A DNA stretch of 28,566 nt from CALXVA01 sp964587175 (GTDB taxonomy: Bacteria > Bacillota > Clostridia > TANB77 > CAG-508). The translations under genes were made by a program, and so were the position numbers. Position 1 is the stretch's first letter; the number at the start of each line of letters is the position of its first letter. Location: assembly GCA_964587175.1 (NCBI GenBank), contig CAZPKK010000014.1, forward strand, positions 1 to 28,566, written 5' to 3'. Positions 16,242-24,569 of the stretch are shown here, piece by piece. The notes under the pieces are model-generated. The model was given only the letters and a program-made list of their open reading frames with translations. It did no database searches and had not been told where the DNA came from.

Positions 16242-18479
16242 ATGGAAAATTCAAATGAGAACATAAACACAAGAAAAAGAATAGAAGAACTATTAAAAGA
16301 ACTATTAAAAGAGCAGGGAATAAGCTTAGCTAACATAAGAAATGAAAATGTAAATAAACGAATATCTATGTTAGAAACTCTAATTGGTAAGGAACTTGAT
16401 AATATATTACACATGTTATCTCCTAAAATTAATAAGCAGCAGGCTTTAGCAAAAAAATATAACATATTAGAACTATTATTGTCAGGCAAGACCCCTGAAG
16501 AAATATGTGAAGAAAGAGAAGAATTTTCTTTAGATGAGATAAAGAAGGTAGAAGAGGAGACTATGCCGGAAATTCTAGCTATGCAGTTATTGCCTTTAAA
16601 AGAGATAAGTAGAAGACTTGGTATAAACATAAATACTATACATTCAAGATTAAGGCAAGAACAATATAATGGAGAGAGACTAAGTGATATAATACAAAAA
16701 AGAAAAAAAGAAATTACGAGAAGACTAAATGAAGGACAAAGTGTTGACGATATAGTAGGTGATAGAGAATTAAATGTAAGTAGGGAAGCTGCTCAAATAA
16801 TAAAAGATAAAATAAGACCAAAAAGAGGGGAAAAAATTAATGCAGAGGACAGACAGAAAATTCTAGATCAATTACTATTAGGAAAAACACCAGAGGAAAT
16901 ACAAGAAACAAGTGGGTATGACTTAGAAAAAATTAAAACAATAATGGAAAGAAATAAAGGTAGAATTTTAGCAATTCAATTAATGCCACTTAAAGAAGTG
17001 GCTGAGATTGCTGGTAAAAAGGAAAATACTGTAAGGTCAAGCATAAGAACATATGAGGTAAATGGAGTAAGTATATCTCAAATAAGAAAAGAAAAAAAGG
17101 CAGAAGTTACGAGAAGATTAAATGAGGGACAGAGTGTTGACGATATAGTAAATGATAGAGGATTGAATGTATGTAGAGAAGCTGTTGAAGCAATAAGTAT
17201 AAGACTTAAAGCAAAAGGTCAAAAAAAATCTTCAAAGGTTCAAACCGCGCTTGCAAGAAAGCAGACTTCTAAAGAAGAGGAAGAGAAAAAATATACATAT
17301 GAACAAATGCAGGTACATAGACGATTACAGGTGATGAGGGAAAAGTACAGAAGGAAATATGAATATGTAGGGCAAGCAGATACTAATAAGGATAAAAAAA
17401 ATCTTACTCCTGAGGATGAAGAAATTGTTGAAAAAAGTTTACTATCTATGTTAGAAGCAGAAAGTGCATATTCTGAAGAAAAAGGCAATCTAACGAAATT
17501 TGCTAAGGCAATTATAGATAATGCAAAATTAGTGCTTGACAAAGATATAAATATGAGTCAGGCAGAACGATTGGTAAAAATTCTAGATGGTGCAAAAGTA
17601 AGAGGTTTTTTAAAACGTGCTACAGGATCAGCTGAATATGAACTTAGTCAGATACAAAAAAAGGCATATGAAAGATTGGCTTTGACAATTGAAGATGAAA
17701 TGGAAAGAACATCTAACTTAAAAACACTAGAAAAATTATCCTCAAAATTGAAGTTTTATATGGAAAAAGATAATTATAAGGTAATGACAATAAGAACTAG
17801 CTTAAATAGAAAGATTCAAAAAATTAGAATTGAAGGAGAAGCTGGCAAAAAACTTTCACCAAAGATGCAATCAATAATAACAGGTATTGCTAAAGGAGAT
17901 TTGGATATTGAACATGCAAGACAAGTTATTTCAAATCAGGCAAAAGACAAAATGAGAAGAAGGGCTACAAACAAATTTAGCCTAACAGAGGAAGCGGAAA
18001 GCCAGCAATTGATTTTTGAAATAGGAAAAGTTTTAGCAGAAAATTCAGAAAGATTTCCAATAGAAAATACAGAAAAAACAATGAGAATATTGCAACAGCT
18101 TCCTGGAAGCGGAGTTCTAATTAGCTTAAATGCAGTTGTACGAAACCAAGTAGGTAGAAAAAAATTTATTGAAGCACAACAACTTTGCAAAAGATACAAA
18201 GAAAAACTTAAGGAAAGTTCTGAGGCAACAGCATATATAGCTGGACTTGACAAATTTATTAGACATGCTAAAGTTGGTGATTTGGTTTATAGAGCAATTA
18301 ATTCTAATATGAGTATAGAAGAGGAAGAAAAATTTTGGTCATTGTTAAGAGCTGGACTTAAAATGGAAAATGTTAAAATGGAATCAGTTCCTATAGGAAA
18401 AACACAGGATGGGAGTAGAATAATTACTCTGCAAGAAATATGGCCAGAAAAGATTAAAGGAAACCAGAAGGAGTTATAA
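16242..18479 (+). CDS. Unrecognised 745-residue helical protein with duplicated HTH module
   Basis: I do not recognise this family. The N-terminal third holds a duplicated module of about 117 residues (about 75-192 and 207-322). Each copy opens with GKTPEEI, then a helix-turn-helix-like stretch (LKEISRRLGININTIHSRL; LKEVAEIAGKKENTVRSSI). Each then carries RRLNEGQSVDDIV (identical in both) and a second HTH-like part (LNVSREAAQIIKDKI; LNVCREAVEAISIRL). This resembles sigma-region-4 type DNA-binding helices. Residues 323-745 are charged, Lys/Glu-rich and mostly helical, with no enzyme motif, signal peptide or membrane segment, so it is probably cytoplasmic. ATG 16242 follows AAAGGA by 9 bases. 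It is 70 bases before adhE with no terminator, so co-transcription is likely. A DNA- or RNA-binding regulator is inferred, not shown. Confidence 0.7.
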   Translation: MENSNENINTRKRIEELLKELLKEQGISLANIRNENVNKRISMLETLIGKELDNILHMLSPKINKQQALAKKYNILELLLSGKTPEEICEEREEFSLDEIKKVEEETMPEILAMQLLPLKEISRRLGININTIHSRLRQEQYNGERLSDIIQKRKKEITRRLNEGQSVDDIVGDRELNVSREAAQIIKDKIRPKRGEKINAEDRQKILDQLLLGKTPEEIQETSGYDLEKIKTIMERNKGRILAIQLMPLKEVAEIAGKKENTVRSSIRTYEVNGVSISQIRKEKKAEVTRRLNEGQSVDDIVNDRGLNVCREAVEAISIRLKAKGQKKSSKVQTALARKQTSKEEEEKKYTYEQMQVHRRLQVMREKYRRKYEYVGQADTNKDKKNLTPEDEEIVEKSLLSMLEAESAYSEEKGNLTKFAKAIIDNAKLVLDKDINMSQAERLVKILDGAKVRGFLKRATGSAEYELSQIQKKAYERLALTIEDEMERTSNLKTLEKLSSKLKFYMEKDNYKVMTIRTSLNRKIQKIRIEGEAGKKLSPKMQSIITGIAKGDLDIEHARQVISNQAKDKMRRRATNKFSLTEEAESQQLIFEIGKVLAENSERFPIENTEKTMRILQQLPGSGVLISLNAVVRNQVGRKKFIEAQQLCKRYKEKLKESSEATAYIAGLDKFIRHAKVGDLVYRAINSNMSIEEEEKFWSLLRAGLKMENVKMESVPIGKTQDGSRIITLQEIWPEKIKGNQKEL

Positions 18480-18486
18480 AATATAT

Positions 18487-18534
18487 TCCCTAAATGACGA
18501 AGAAAGTCGTTTGGGGGAGTTGTTCCGATAAGAA
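18487..18534 (+). promoter_or_regulatory. Two hairpins in the leader between the HTH-repeat gene and adhE
   Basis: CCCTAAATGAC pairs with GTCGTTTGGGG (11 bp including G-U pairs, small AGAAA-like loop). TTGTTC then pairs with GAACAA. Neither has a T-tract, so they are not terminators. They sit just before the SD AAAGGAGG of adhE and could be a processing or stability element or a translational control element. Confidence 0.35.
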
Positions 18535-18549
18535 CAAAGGAGGTTAAAT

Positions 18550-21153
18550 ATGGGAAAAGAGATTACTGAAGAAGAAAAGGAAAAAATAAAAAATATGATA
18601 GATGCACTTATAGCAAAGGCAAAAAAGGCATCTGAGGAATATTTGAAACTAAGCCAAGACGATGTAGATAGAATAGTTAAAACTATGTCTATGGCAGGTT
18701 TAGAACATCATATGGAACTTGCAAAAATGGCGGTCGAAGAGACTGGAAGAGGAATTTATGAAGATAAAATAACAAAGAATATGTTTGCCACTGAATATGT
18801 TTATCACAGTGTTAAGTATGATAAAACGGTAGGAGTAATTTCAGAAAATGAAGAAGAAGGGTATGTGGAAATAGCAGAACCTATCGGAATTATTGCAGGT
18901 GTAACACCTGTTACAAATCCAACTTCTACTACTATGTTTAAGTCAATTATTGCAGCTAAAACTAGAAATGTTATTGTGTTTGGATTTCATCCATCTGCAC
19001 AAAAGTGTAGTGCTAAAGCAGCAACGATTTTGAGAGATGCAGCTGTGGCAGCAGGGGCACCAGAAGATTGTATATTATGGATTGAAGAACCTTCTGTAAC
19101 TGCTACAAATATGCTGATGCATCATCCAGATGTGAACTTGATTTTGGCAACAGGTGGGACTGGAATGGTTAAAGCTGCATATTCATGCGGAAAGCCAGCA
19201 CTTGGTGTTGGACCTGGAAATGTGCCATGCTATATAGATAAAACAGCAAAACTAAGGACATCTGTAAATGATTTAGTAATGTCAAAATCATTTGATAATG
19301 GCATGATTTGTGCATCCGAACAATCTGTTATTGTCGACAAGGAAATAAAAGAGGAATTTGAAAAATTGATGAAAGAAGCAGGTTGCTACTTTTTATCAGA
19401 TGAAGAGACTAATAAATTGAGAGATACTATGTTTATAAAAGAAAAAGATGGAGCTTTAAATGCAGCAATTGTTGGGCAAAGTCCATATAAAATAGCGGGA
19501 GAAGCGGGAATAGAAGTTCCAAAAGATACAAAAGTTCTTGTACTAAAGGAAAATGGAGTTGGAATTGAGCATCCATTTTCAAAAGAAAAATTAAGCCCAG
19601 TTTTAGCATATTATGTCGTAGAAAATTCAGACGAAGGAATAGATTTGGCTGAAAAATTAATTGAATTTGGTGGACTAGGACATTCTGCAGTAATTCATTC
19701 TGAAGACAAAGATACGATACTTAAATTTTCAGAAGAAGTAAAAGTTGGAAGAATAATTGTAAACTCTCCATCAACGCATGGTGCAATAGGTGATATATAT
19801 AACACTAATATGCCATCGCTTACACTTGGATGTGGTACATTTGGAGGAAATTCAACAACAGCAAATGTATCAAGTGTAAATCTAATAAACATAAAGAGAG
19901 TTGCAGATAGGAGGGTTAATATGCAGTGGTTTAAGGTTCCAGAAAAAATATATTTTGAAGCAGGTTCAATAGCTTATTTAGAAAAGATGCCAGACATTAC
20001 AAGGGCATTTATAGTAACAGATCAATCAATGGTAGAGTTTGGCTATATAGATAAAATATTATATCATTTAAGAAAGAGACATACTTATGTACATTCTGAA
20101 ATATTTTCAGATGTAGAGTCAGATCCATCATTTGAAACAATAAACAAAGGAGTTCAAATGATGAATGAGTTTAAACCAGATGTAATTATTGCAGTAGGTG
20201 GAGGAAGCCCAATAGATGCAGCAAAAGGAATGTGGCTATTTTATGAGCATCCAGATGCAGATGTAGAAGGATTAAAATTAAAATTCATGGATATTAGAAA
20301 ACGTACGTACAAATTCCCTAAATTGGGTGAAAAAGCAAAGTTCGTGGCAATACCTACAACATCAGGAACTGGATCAGAAGTTACATCATTTGCAGTATTA
20401 ACAGACAAAAAGCAAAACAAAAAATATCCACTTGCAGACTATGAGTTAACACCAGATGTTGCAATAGTAGACCCAGATTTGGTAATGACCTTACCAAAAA
20501 AAATCACAGCAGATACTGGAATGGATGTGTTAACACATGCAATAGAAAGTTATGTATCAAATATGGCATCTGATTACACAGACGGATTAGCAGAAAAGGC
20601 TGTGGAACTAGTATTTAAAAACCTAAGAGAAGCATATAACAATGGGGACAATAAAGAAGCAAGAGAACATATGCATAATGCAAGCACAATAGCCGGAATG
20701 GCGTTCACAAATGCATTTTTAGGAATAAATCACTCGTTAGCACATAAAATTGGTGCAGAATTTCATATGGCACATGGTAGGATAAATGCAATATTACTTC
20801 CATATGTTATAAGATACAATAGTAGCAAGCCAACTAAGTTTGTATCATTTCCAAAATACGAATATTTTATAGCAGACCAAAAATATGCAGACCTATCTAG
20901 AAGAATGAACTTTCCAGCATATACTAATGAAGAAGGTGTAAACTCATTAATAGAAGAAATAAAGAAACTAAATGCTGACTTAGGAATTGAAAAGAGTTTC
21001 AAAGAAGCAGGAATAAATGAAAACGAATTTATGGCAAAAGTAGATATGCTAGCTGATAGGGCATTTGAAGACCAATGCACAACAGCAAATCCAAGAGTGC
21101 CACTAGTTAGCGAACTAAAACAAATCTTAATTGACAGCTATTATGGAAACTAA
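18550..21153 (+). CDS. adhE: Bifunctional acetaldehyde-CoA / alcohol dehydrogenase AdhE
   Basis: 867 residues, the usual AdhE length. It reduces acetyl-CoA to acetaldehyde and then ethanol using two NADH, regenerating NAD in fermentation; the family forms filaments called spirosomes. The N-terminal aldehyde dehydrogenase domain (about 1-445) has catalytic Cys254 (MICASEQ) and TGGTGMVKAAYSCGKPALGVGPGN. The iron-alcohol dehydrogenase domain (about 458-867) has GGGSPIDAAKGMW, TSGTGSEVTSFAV, and the metal-binding segments DTGMDVLTHAIESY and INHSLAHKIGAEFHMAHG. Both active sites look complete. The SD AAAGGAGG is strong. An internal AGGAGGG stands 5 bases before the in-frame ATG at 19921, exactly at the second domain. 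It follows the HTH-repeat gene, probably in one transcript, and has its own terminator. Confidence 0.97.
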   Translation: MGKEITEEEKEKIKNMIDALIAKAKKASEEYLKLSQDDVDRIVKTMSMAGLEHHMELAKMAVEETGRGIYEDKITKNMFATEYVYHSVKYDKTVGVISENEEEGYVEIAEPIGIIAGVTPVTNPTSTTMFKSIIAAKTRNVIVFGFHPSAQKCSAKAATILRDAAVAAGAPEDCILWIEEPSVTATNMLMHHPDVNLILATGGTGMVKAAYSCGKPALGVGPGNVPCYIDKTAKLRTSVNDLVMSKSFDNGMICASEQSVIVDKEIKEEFEKLMKEAGCYFLSDEETNKLRDTMFIKEKDGALNAAIVGQSPYKIAGEAGIEVPKDTKVLVLKENGVGIEHPFSKEKLSPVLAYYVVENSDEGIDLAEKLIEFGGLGHSAVIHSEDKDTILKFSEEVKVGRIIVNSPSTHGAIGDIYNTNMPSLTLGCGTFGGNSTTANVSSVNLINIKRVADRRVNMQWFKVPEKIYFEAGSIAYLEKMPDITRAFIVTDQSMVEFGYIDKILYHLRKRHTYVHSEIFSDVESDPSFETINKGVQMMNEFKPDVIIAVGGGSPIDAAKGMWLFYEHPDADVEGLKLKFMDIRKRTYKFPKLGEKAKFVAIPTTSGTGSEVTSFAVLTDKKQNKKYPLADYELTPDVAIVDPDLVMTLPKKITADTGMDVLTHAIESYVSNMASDYTDGLAEKAVELVFKNLREAYNNGDNKEAREHMHNASTIAGMAFTNAFLGINHSLAHKIGAEFHMAHGRINAILLPYVIRYNSSKPTKFVSFPKYEYFIADQKYADLSRRMNFPAYTNEEGVNSLIEEIKKLNADLGIEKSFKEAGINENEFMAKVDMLADRAFEDQCTTANPRVPLVSELKQILIDSYYGN

Positions 21154-21184
21154 GCAATTGGGGACATACCCCAATTGCTTAGTT
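21148..21184 (+). terminator. Terminator of adhE
   Basis: A 16-bp perfect stem (21148-21163 with 21169-21184) and 5-base ACATA loop. The stop codon of adhE lies inside the 5' arm. A short T-containing tail follows. Confidence 0.8.
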
Positions 21185-21228
21185 ATTGTATAGGAAAAAT
21201 CGATTTTTTTTAGAATATTTAGATAAAA

Positions 21229-21268
21229 TGAAACTGGGTGACAGGATTAATCCTGTCACCCAGTTTCA
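21229..21268. terminator. 40-bp perfect palindrome, terminator of aspS (likely bidirectional)
   Basis: The two 20-base halves are exact reverse complements (core GGGTGACAGG). It lies six bases after the aspS stop on the minus strand and is followed by T-rich sequence in that direction. It could also act as a backup for adhE. Confidence 0.75.
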
Positions 21269-21274
21269 CTTTTA

Positions 21275-23020
21275 TCACATATCAAGTTTTATATGAACAT
21301 CTTTTAGTTGTTCTCTTTTTACTTTACCAGGTGCACCCATTAGTAAATCTTCAGCTTTGCTGTTCATTGGAAATGCAATTACATCACGTATAGTTTGACT
21401 ATCTGATAATAGCATTAACATTCTATCAATTCCTGGTGCTATTCCTGCATGTGGTGGTGCTCCAAATTGAAATGCATTAAACAATGCTGAAAATCTAGTT
21501 TCAATGTCTTCTTTGGTATAACTTGCTATTTCGAAGGCTTTAATCATAATCTCTGGGTCGTGGTTTCTAACTGCTCCTGAGGATAATTCAACACCATTGC
21601 ATACGATATCATACTGATATGCAACTATATCTAAAGGTTTCTCTGAGTTTAATGCTTCTAAACCACCTTGTGGCATTGAAAAAGGGTTATGGCAGAAAGT
21701 TATTCTGTCATGTTCATCTAATTCATACATTGGAAAGTCTACTATCCAGCAAAACTTGAATAAGCTCTCATCTATTAAATTCAATCTTTTTCCAAGTTCT
21801 GTTCTTATTTGTCCTGCAAGTTCGGTTGCTCTTTTTTCACTATCTGCTATGAAAAATATAGTATCACCCTTTTCTAGGTCTGCAAGCTTTAAAAGTTCCT
21901 TTTTTAATTCATCTGGAATAAATTTATCAATTGGTCCTTTATAAGATAAATCATCTTGTACTTCTAAGTATCCAAGTCCTCCCATACCAATAGATATTGC
22001 AAAGGAAAGCATTTTTTCATGAAAGCCTTTTGACATGTGCCCATTTACTTTTATTGCTCTTACAGTTCTATCAATAAAAGGCTTAAATGTGCATTTTTTG
22101 AAAAAGTCAGATAAATCTATTATAAATAGTGGGTTTCTTAAATCTGGCTTATCTGTACCATATTTTACCATTGCTTCTTTATAAGGTATTCTTGGAAAAG
22201 GGTATTCTGCTACCTTTTTATCAGAAAATTTGGTAAATGTGTTATAAATTACAGGCTCCATTACTGAAAACACATCTTCTTGTGAAGCATAAGACATTTC
22301 CATATCTAATTGATAAAATTCTCCAGGAGCACGGTCTGCTCTTGCGTCTTCGTCTCTAAAGCAAGGTGCTATTTGAAAATATTTATCTATTCCAGACACC
22401 ATAAGAAGTTGTTTGAATTGTTGAGGAGCTTGTGGAAGTGCATAAAACTTACCAGGATGCAATCTACTTGGTACTAGATAATCTCTTGCACCTTCTGGAG
22501 ATGAACTAGTAAGAATTGGAGTTTGCACCTCTAAAAAACCCTGTTCTATCATTTGAGAACGCAAAAATTGTAAAACCTTTGCTCTCAAAATTAAATTTTG
22601 TTGCAATCTAGTAGAACGTAAGTCTAGAAAGCGGTGTTTTAATCTTAAATCTTCACGTACCTCTTGTTCTTTATTTACTTCAAATGGAAGCATTTTTGTT
22701 CTTTTGCCAAGAACAGAGATGTTTTTTATTACAACTTCTACTTCACCTGTTTTGATATTTGGGTTATATGTTTCTGGATCCCTTTTTCTAACTGTTCCTT
22801 CTACACAAACACTAGATTCAATAGGAATTCTAGAAGAAAAATCTACAATATCTTCCTTACCAGAGGTAACTACTTGTGTAATGCCATACATATCTCTAAT
22901 GTCTAAAAATACCAGTCCTCCCAAATCTCTTATTGTTTCTACAAACCCACAAATTTTAACCTGTTTTTTTACATCTCCTAAACGTAATTCACCACATGTG
23001 TGTGTTCTGAAACTACTCAT
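21275..23020 (-). CDS. aspS: Aspartyl-tRNA synthetase, bacterial type
   Basis: 581 residues, class IIb synthetase charging tRNA with aspartate. It has an N-terminal OB-fold anticodon domain (about 1-105), motif 2 FRDEDARADR (221-230) with APGEFYQLDMEMS after it, a GAD-type insertion (about 290-420) and motif 3 GIAPGIDRML (about 526-535), so it is a complete bacterial-type enzyme. With GatCAB in the same window it may be non-discriminating, also making Asp-tRNA(Asn) for amidation. However, the anticodon-domain position RDLGG (31-35) has Leu, where I recall non-discriminating Pseudomonas AspRS has His, so the sequence does not settle this. ATG at 23020 follows AAAGG on the minus strand. Expression is controlled by the T-box leader upstream. 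Confidence 0.96.
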   Translation of the reverse strand: MSSFRTHTCGELRLGDVKKQVKICGFVETIRDLGGLVFLDIRDMYGITQVVTSGKEDIVDFSSRIPIESSVCVEGTVRKRDPETYNPNIKTGEVEVVIKNISVLGKRTKMLPFEVNKEQEVREDLRLKHRFLDLRSTRLQQNLILRAKVLQFLRSQMIEQGFLEVQTPILTSSSPEGARDYLVPSRLHPGKFYALPQAPQQFKQLLMVSGIDKYFQIAPCFRDEDARADRAPGEFYQLDMEMSYASQEDVFSVMEPVIYNTFTKFSDKKVAEYPFPRIPYKEAMVKYGTDKPDLRNPLFIIDLSDFFKKCTFKPFIDRTVRAIKVNGHMSKGFHEKMLSFAISIGMGGLGYLEVQDDLSYKGPIDKFIPDELKKELLKLADLEKGDTIFFIADSEKRATELAGQIRTELGKRLNLIDESLFKFCWIVDFPMYELDEHDRITFCHNPFSMPQGGLEALNSEKPLDIVAYQYDIVCNGVELSSGAVRNHDPEIMIKAFEIASYTKEDIETRFSALFNAFQFGAPPHAGIAPGIDRMLMLLSDSQTIRDVIAFPMNSKAEDLLMGAPGKVKREQLKDVHIKLDM

Positions 23021-23100
23021 GTTTAATCATCCTTTCTATTATTATTAGGCAAAATGCTAAAATTGTTAGATACATATAGCTCAAGAGCTTAAACACATCT

Positions 23101-23340
23101 AAAAGTCCCTGTATTCTTTAAATTTAAAAATCTAAAGAATGCAGGGACGAAAAAACAATTCCGCGGTGCCACCCAGCTTGAAAAACTTTGTTTAGATAAA
23201 ATTTTTCCACTTTATAAAAATTGCTCCAATGTGTTTGCAAATTATGTTCTTCTAAAAAAGGCTTTCAGCCTATGACCTTTTATCTCTGTTAGTAACTTTT
23301 AATTTGCCAGTATGTAATTCTAACATTATTGTAAATAAAC
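23101..23340 (-). promoter_or_regulatory. T-box riboswitch leader of aspS with apparent Asn (AAC) specifier
   Basis: The minus strand contains the T-box core GGGTGGCACCGCGG (23161-23174) and, downstream, a terminator hairpin (23105-23148) with T4 tail. Upstream, Stem I can be paired: GCAAATTA (23300-23307) with TAATTTGC (23237-23244), and CTAA (23289-23292) with TTAG (23252-23255). These enclose a symmetric 7x7 loop. An AGAGA bulge and a GGCTG-type apical segment lie above. The 3' side of the specifier loop is AAGAACA, so the codon before the final A is AAC (23246-23248), Asn. No GAC or GAT occurs in the loop. The TGGC bulge suits a G discriminator base. Uncharged tRNA binding should prevent termination and raise aspS expression. 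Confidence 0.9.
23105..23148 (-). terminator. Regulated terminator of the aspS T-box leader
   Basis: GTCCCTG...CAGGGAC hairpin with a 16-bp stem (one G-U pair) and AT loop, followed on the minus strand by T4 (23101-23104). It competes with the antiterminator formed around the T-box core. Confidence 0.8.
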
Positions 23341-23376
23341 AAAAATTACTACTGCCATCTTCAATGCAAGATAATA

Positions 23377-23404
23377 TTTATATATAATAATATGTATTTT
23401 ACAA
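23377..23404 (-). promoter_or_regulatory. Promoter of the aspS T-box transcript
   Basis: Minus-strand TTGTAA (23399-23404), a 16-base spacer and TATAAA (23377-23382), about 40 bases before the first paired leader bases. Confidence 0.45.
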
Positions 23405-23443
23405 TATTTTATGCAAAAAATCAAGCTAAAAGGAAAAATTTTC

Positions 23444-23472
23444 TTGAAAGAAAAAAATATAAGTGATATACT
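23444..23472 (+). promoter_or_regulatory. Promoter of the Gly-rich TPM-like protein gene
   Basis: TTGAAA (23444-23449), 17 bases, TATACT (23467-23472) with a TGa extension. The SD AAAGGAAG and the ATG at 23503 follow. Confidence 0.65.
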
Positions 23473-23502
23473 TTATAAAAGCAAAAAAGGAAGTGATTTA
23501 AT

Positions 23503-24477
23503 ATGGGAAGAAGCGGAGGAGGCTCAGGACGTAGTAGTGGAGGTTCTGGAGGCCGTTCTTCTGGTGGATTTTCAGGAGGAGGACGCTCATCTGGAGGTTT
23601 TTCAGGAGGAGGAGGTTTTGGACATAGACCAGGACCAGGAGGACCACCACCAAGACATCATTGGGGACCAAGATTTTTTGGACCTAGATATGGATGTGGC
23701 TGTGGAGGAGGAGTATTTGCAATAATAATTTTGTTTATTCTTTTTATATTTTCAGGATTTTTCAATGGTTGTGCTTCTCTTACCAGTTGTTCTAGTTTCA
23801 ATTATCATGGCTCTTATGAAGTAGATGTGCCAGATAGCACAAAAGAAAGGGAACCATTAGAAGGTGTAGTAACAAAAACAGATTGGTATGAAGACAATAT
23901 AGGATGGATTAGCAGTAGCAATACTTTAATAAGTGGTTTAGAAGATTTTTATAAAGCAACAGGAATTCAACCATATGTATTATTTGTAGCATATTCGGAT
24001 GAATTTTGGAATGGGACAAATCTTGATGCAGATGCAGCAGATGAGTATCTAAATGAAGTATATGAGGAAAAATTTGAAGATGAAGGACACTTTATATTTG
24101 CATATTTCCAATGCGAAAATGATTCAAAGCAAGAAATGGAAGGAGAGTTTAGATACTTAAGTGGTTATAGTGCAGATACTGTTATGGATAATGAAGCAAT
24201 AAATATCTTTTGGGGATATTTTGAAGCAAACTATTATGATACTTCACTTAGTATAGAGGAGATGATTTCTAATACATTTACACAAACAGCTAACAACATT
24301 ATGCAAACATCTAGTAGCAGTGGAGTAAGTGTACCAATGGTACTTTCTATAATACTTATAGTGATAATTGTTATTGTAATTATATATACAATCGTAAAGA
24401 ACAATAAGAGAAGAAGCATGGAACAGGAAAGTAAGCCTGCAGATATAATCATTGAACATACAGATGAAGAAAAATAA
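23503..24477 (+). CDS. Membrane protein with Gly/Ser/Arg-rich N-terminus and TPM-like domain
   Basis: 324 residues. Residues 1-70 are low complexity, built of RSSGGFSGGG-type repeats and then a Pro/His/Gly segment ending YGCGCGGG. A first membrane helix is at about 71-87. The domain at about 110-265 (WISSSNTLISGLEDFYKATGIQPYVLFVAYSDEF) resembles the TPM/YgcG fold (PF04536), a poorly understood family with proposed phosphatase or chaperone-like roles; this match is from memory. A second membrane helix (about 278-298) precedes a basic then acidic cytoplasmic tail. YgcG-type proteins usually carry the Gly-rich stretch near the C-terminus, so its N-terminal place here is unusual. It has its own promoter and is followed by a terminator. 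Confidence 0.65.
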   Translation: MGRSGGGSGRSSGGSGGRSSGGFSGGGRSSGGFSGGGGFGHRPGPGGPPPRHHWGPRFFGPRYGCGCGGGVFAIIILFILFIFSGFFNGCASLTSCSSFNYHGSYEVDVPDSTKEREPLEGVVTKTDWYEDNIGWISSSNTLISGLEDFYKATGIQPYVLFVAYSDEFWNGTNLDADAADEYLNEVYEEKFEDEGHFIFAYFQCENDSKQEMEGEFRYLSGYSADTVMDNEAINIFWGYFEANYYDTSLSIEEMISNTFTQTANNIMQTSSSSGVSVPMVLSIILIVIIVIVIIYTIVKNNKRRSMEQESKPADIIIEHTDEEK

Positions 24478-24520
24478 AGACTAATAAAGATTTAATAACT
24501 GTAGAGACATAATTCAAAAT

Positions 24521-24554
24521 AAATCCACATTTTCATTGAAAAAATGTGGATTTT
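24521..24554 (+). terminator. Terminator after the TPM-like protein gene
   Basis: A 13-bp perfect stem (24521-24533 with 24541-24553), 7-base loop and T4 within the 3' end. Symmetry of A and T on both sides may let it work in both directions. Confidence 0.75.
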
Positions 24555-24569
24555 AATATATACTTTTAT

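Noticed and set aside
23411..23725. 104-codon plus-strand frame rich in Glu, Val, Asp
   Set aside because: It is the other frame of the Gly-rich repeats of the 23503 gene, has no SD, and the 23503 frame has a promoter, SD and recognisable membrane segments.
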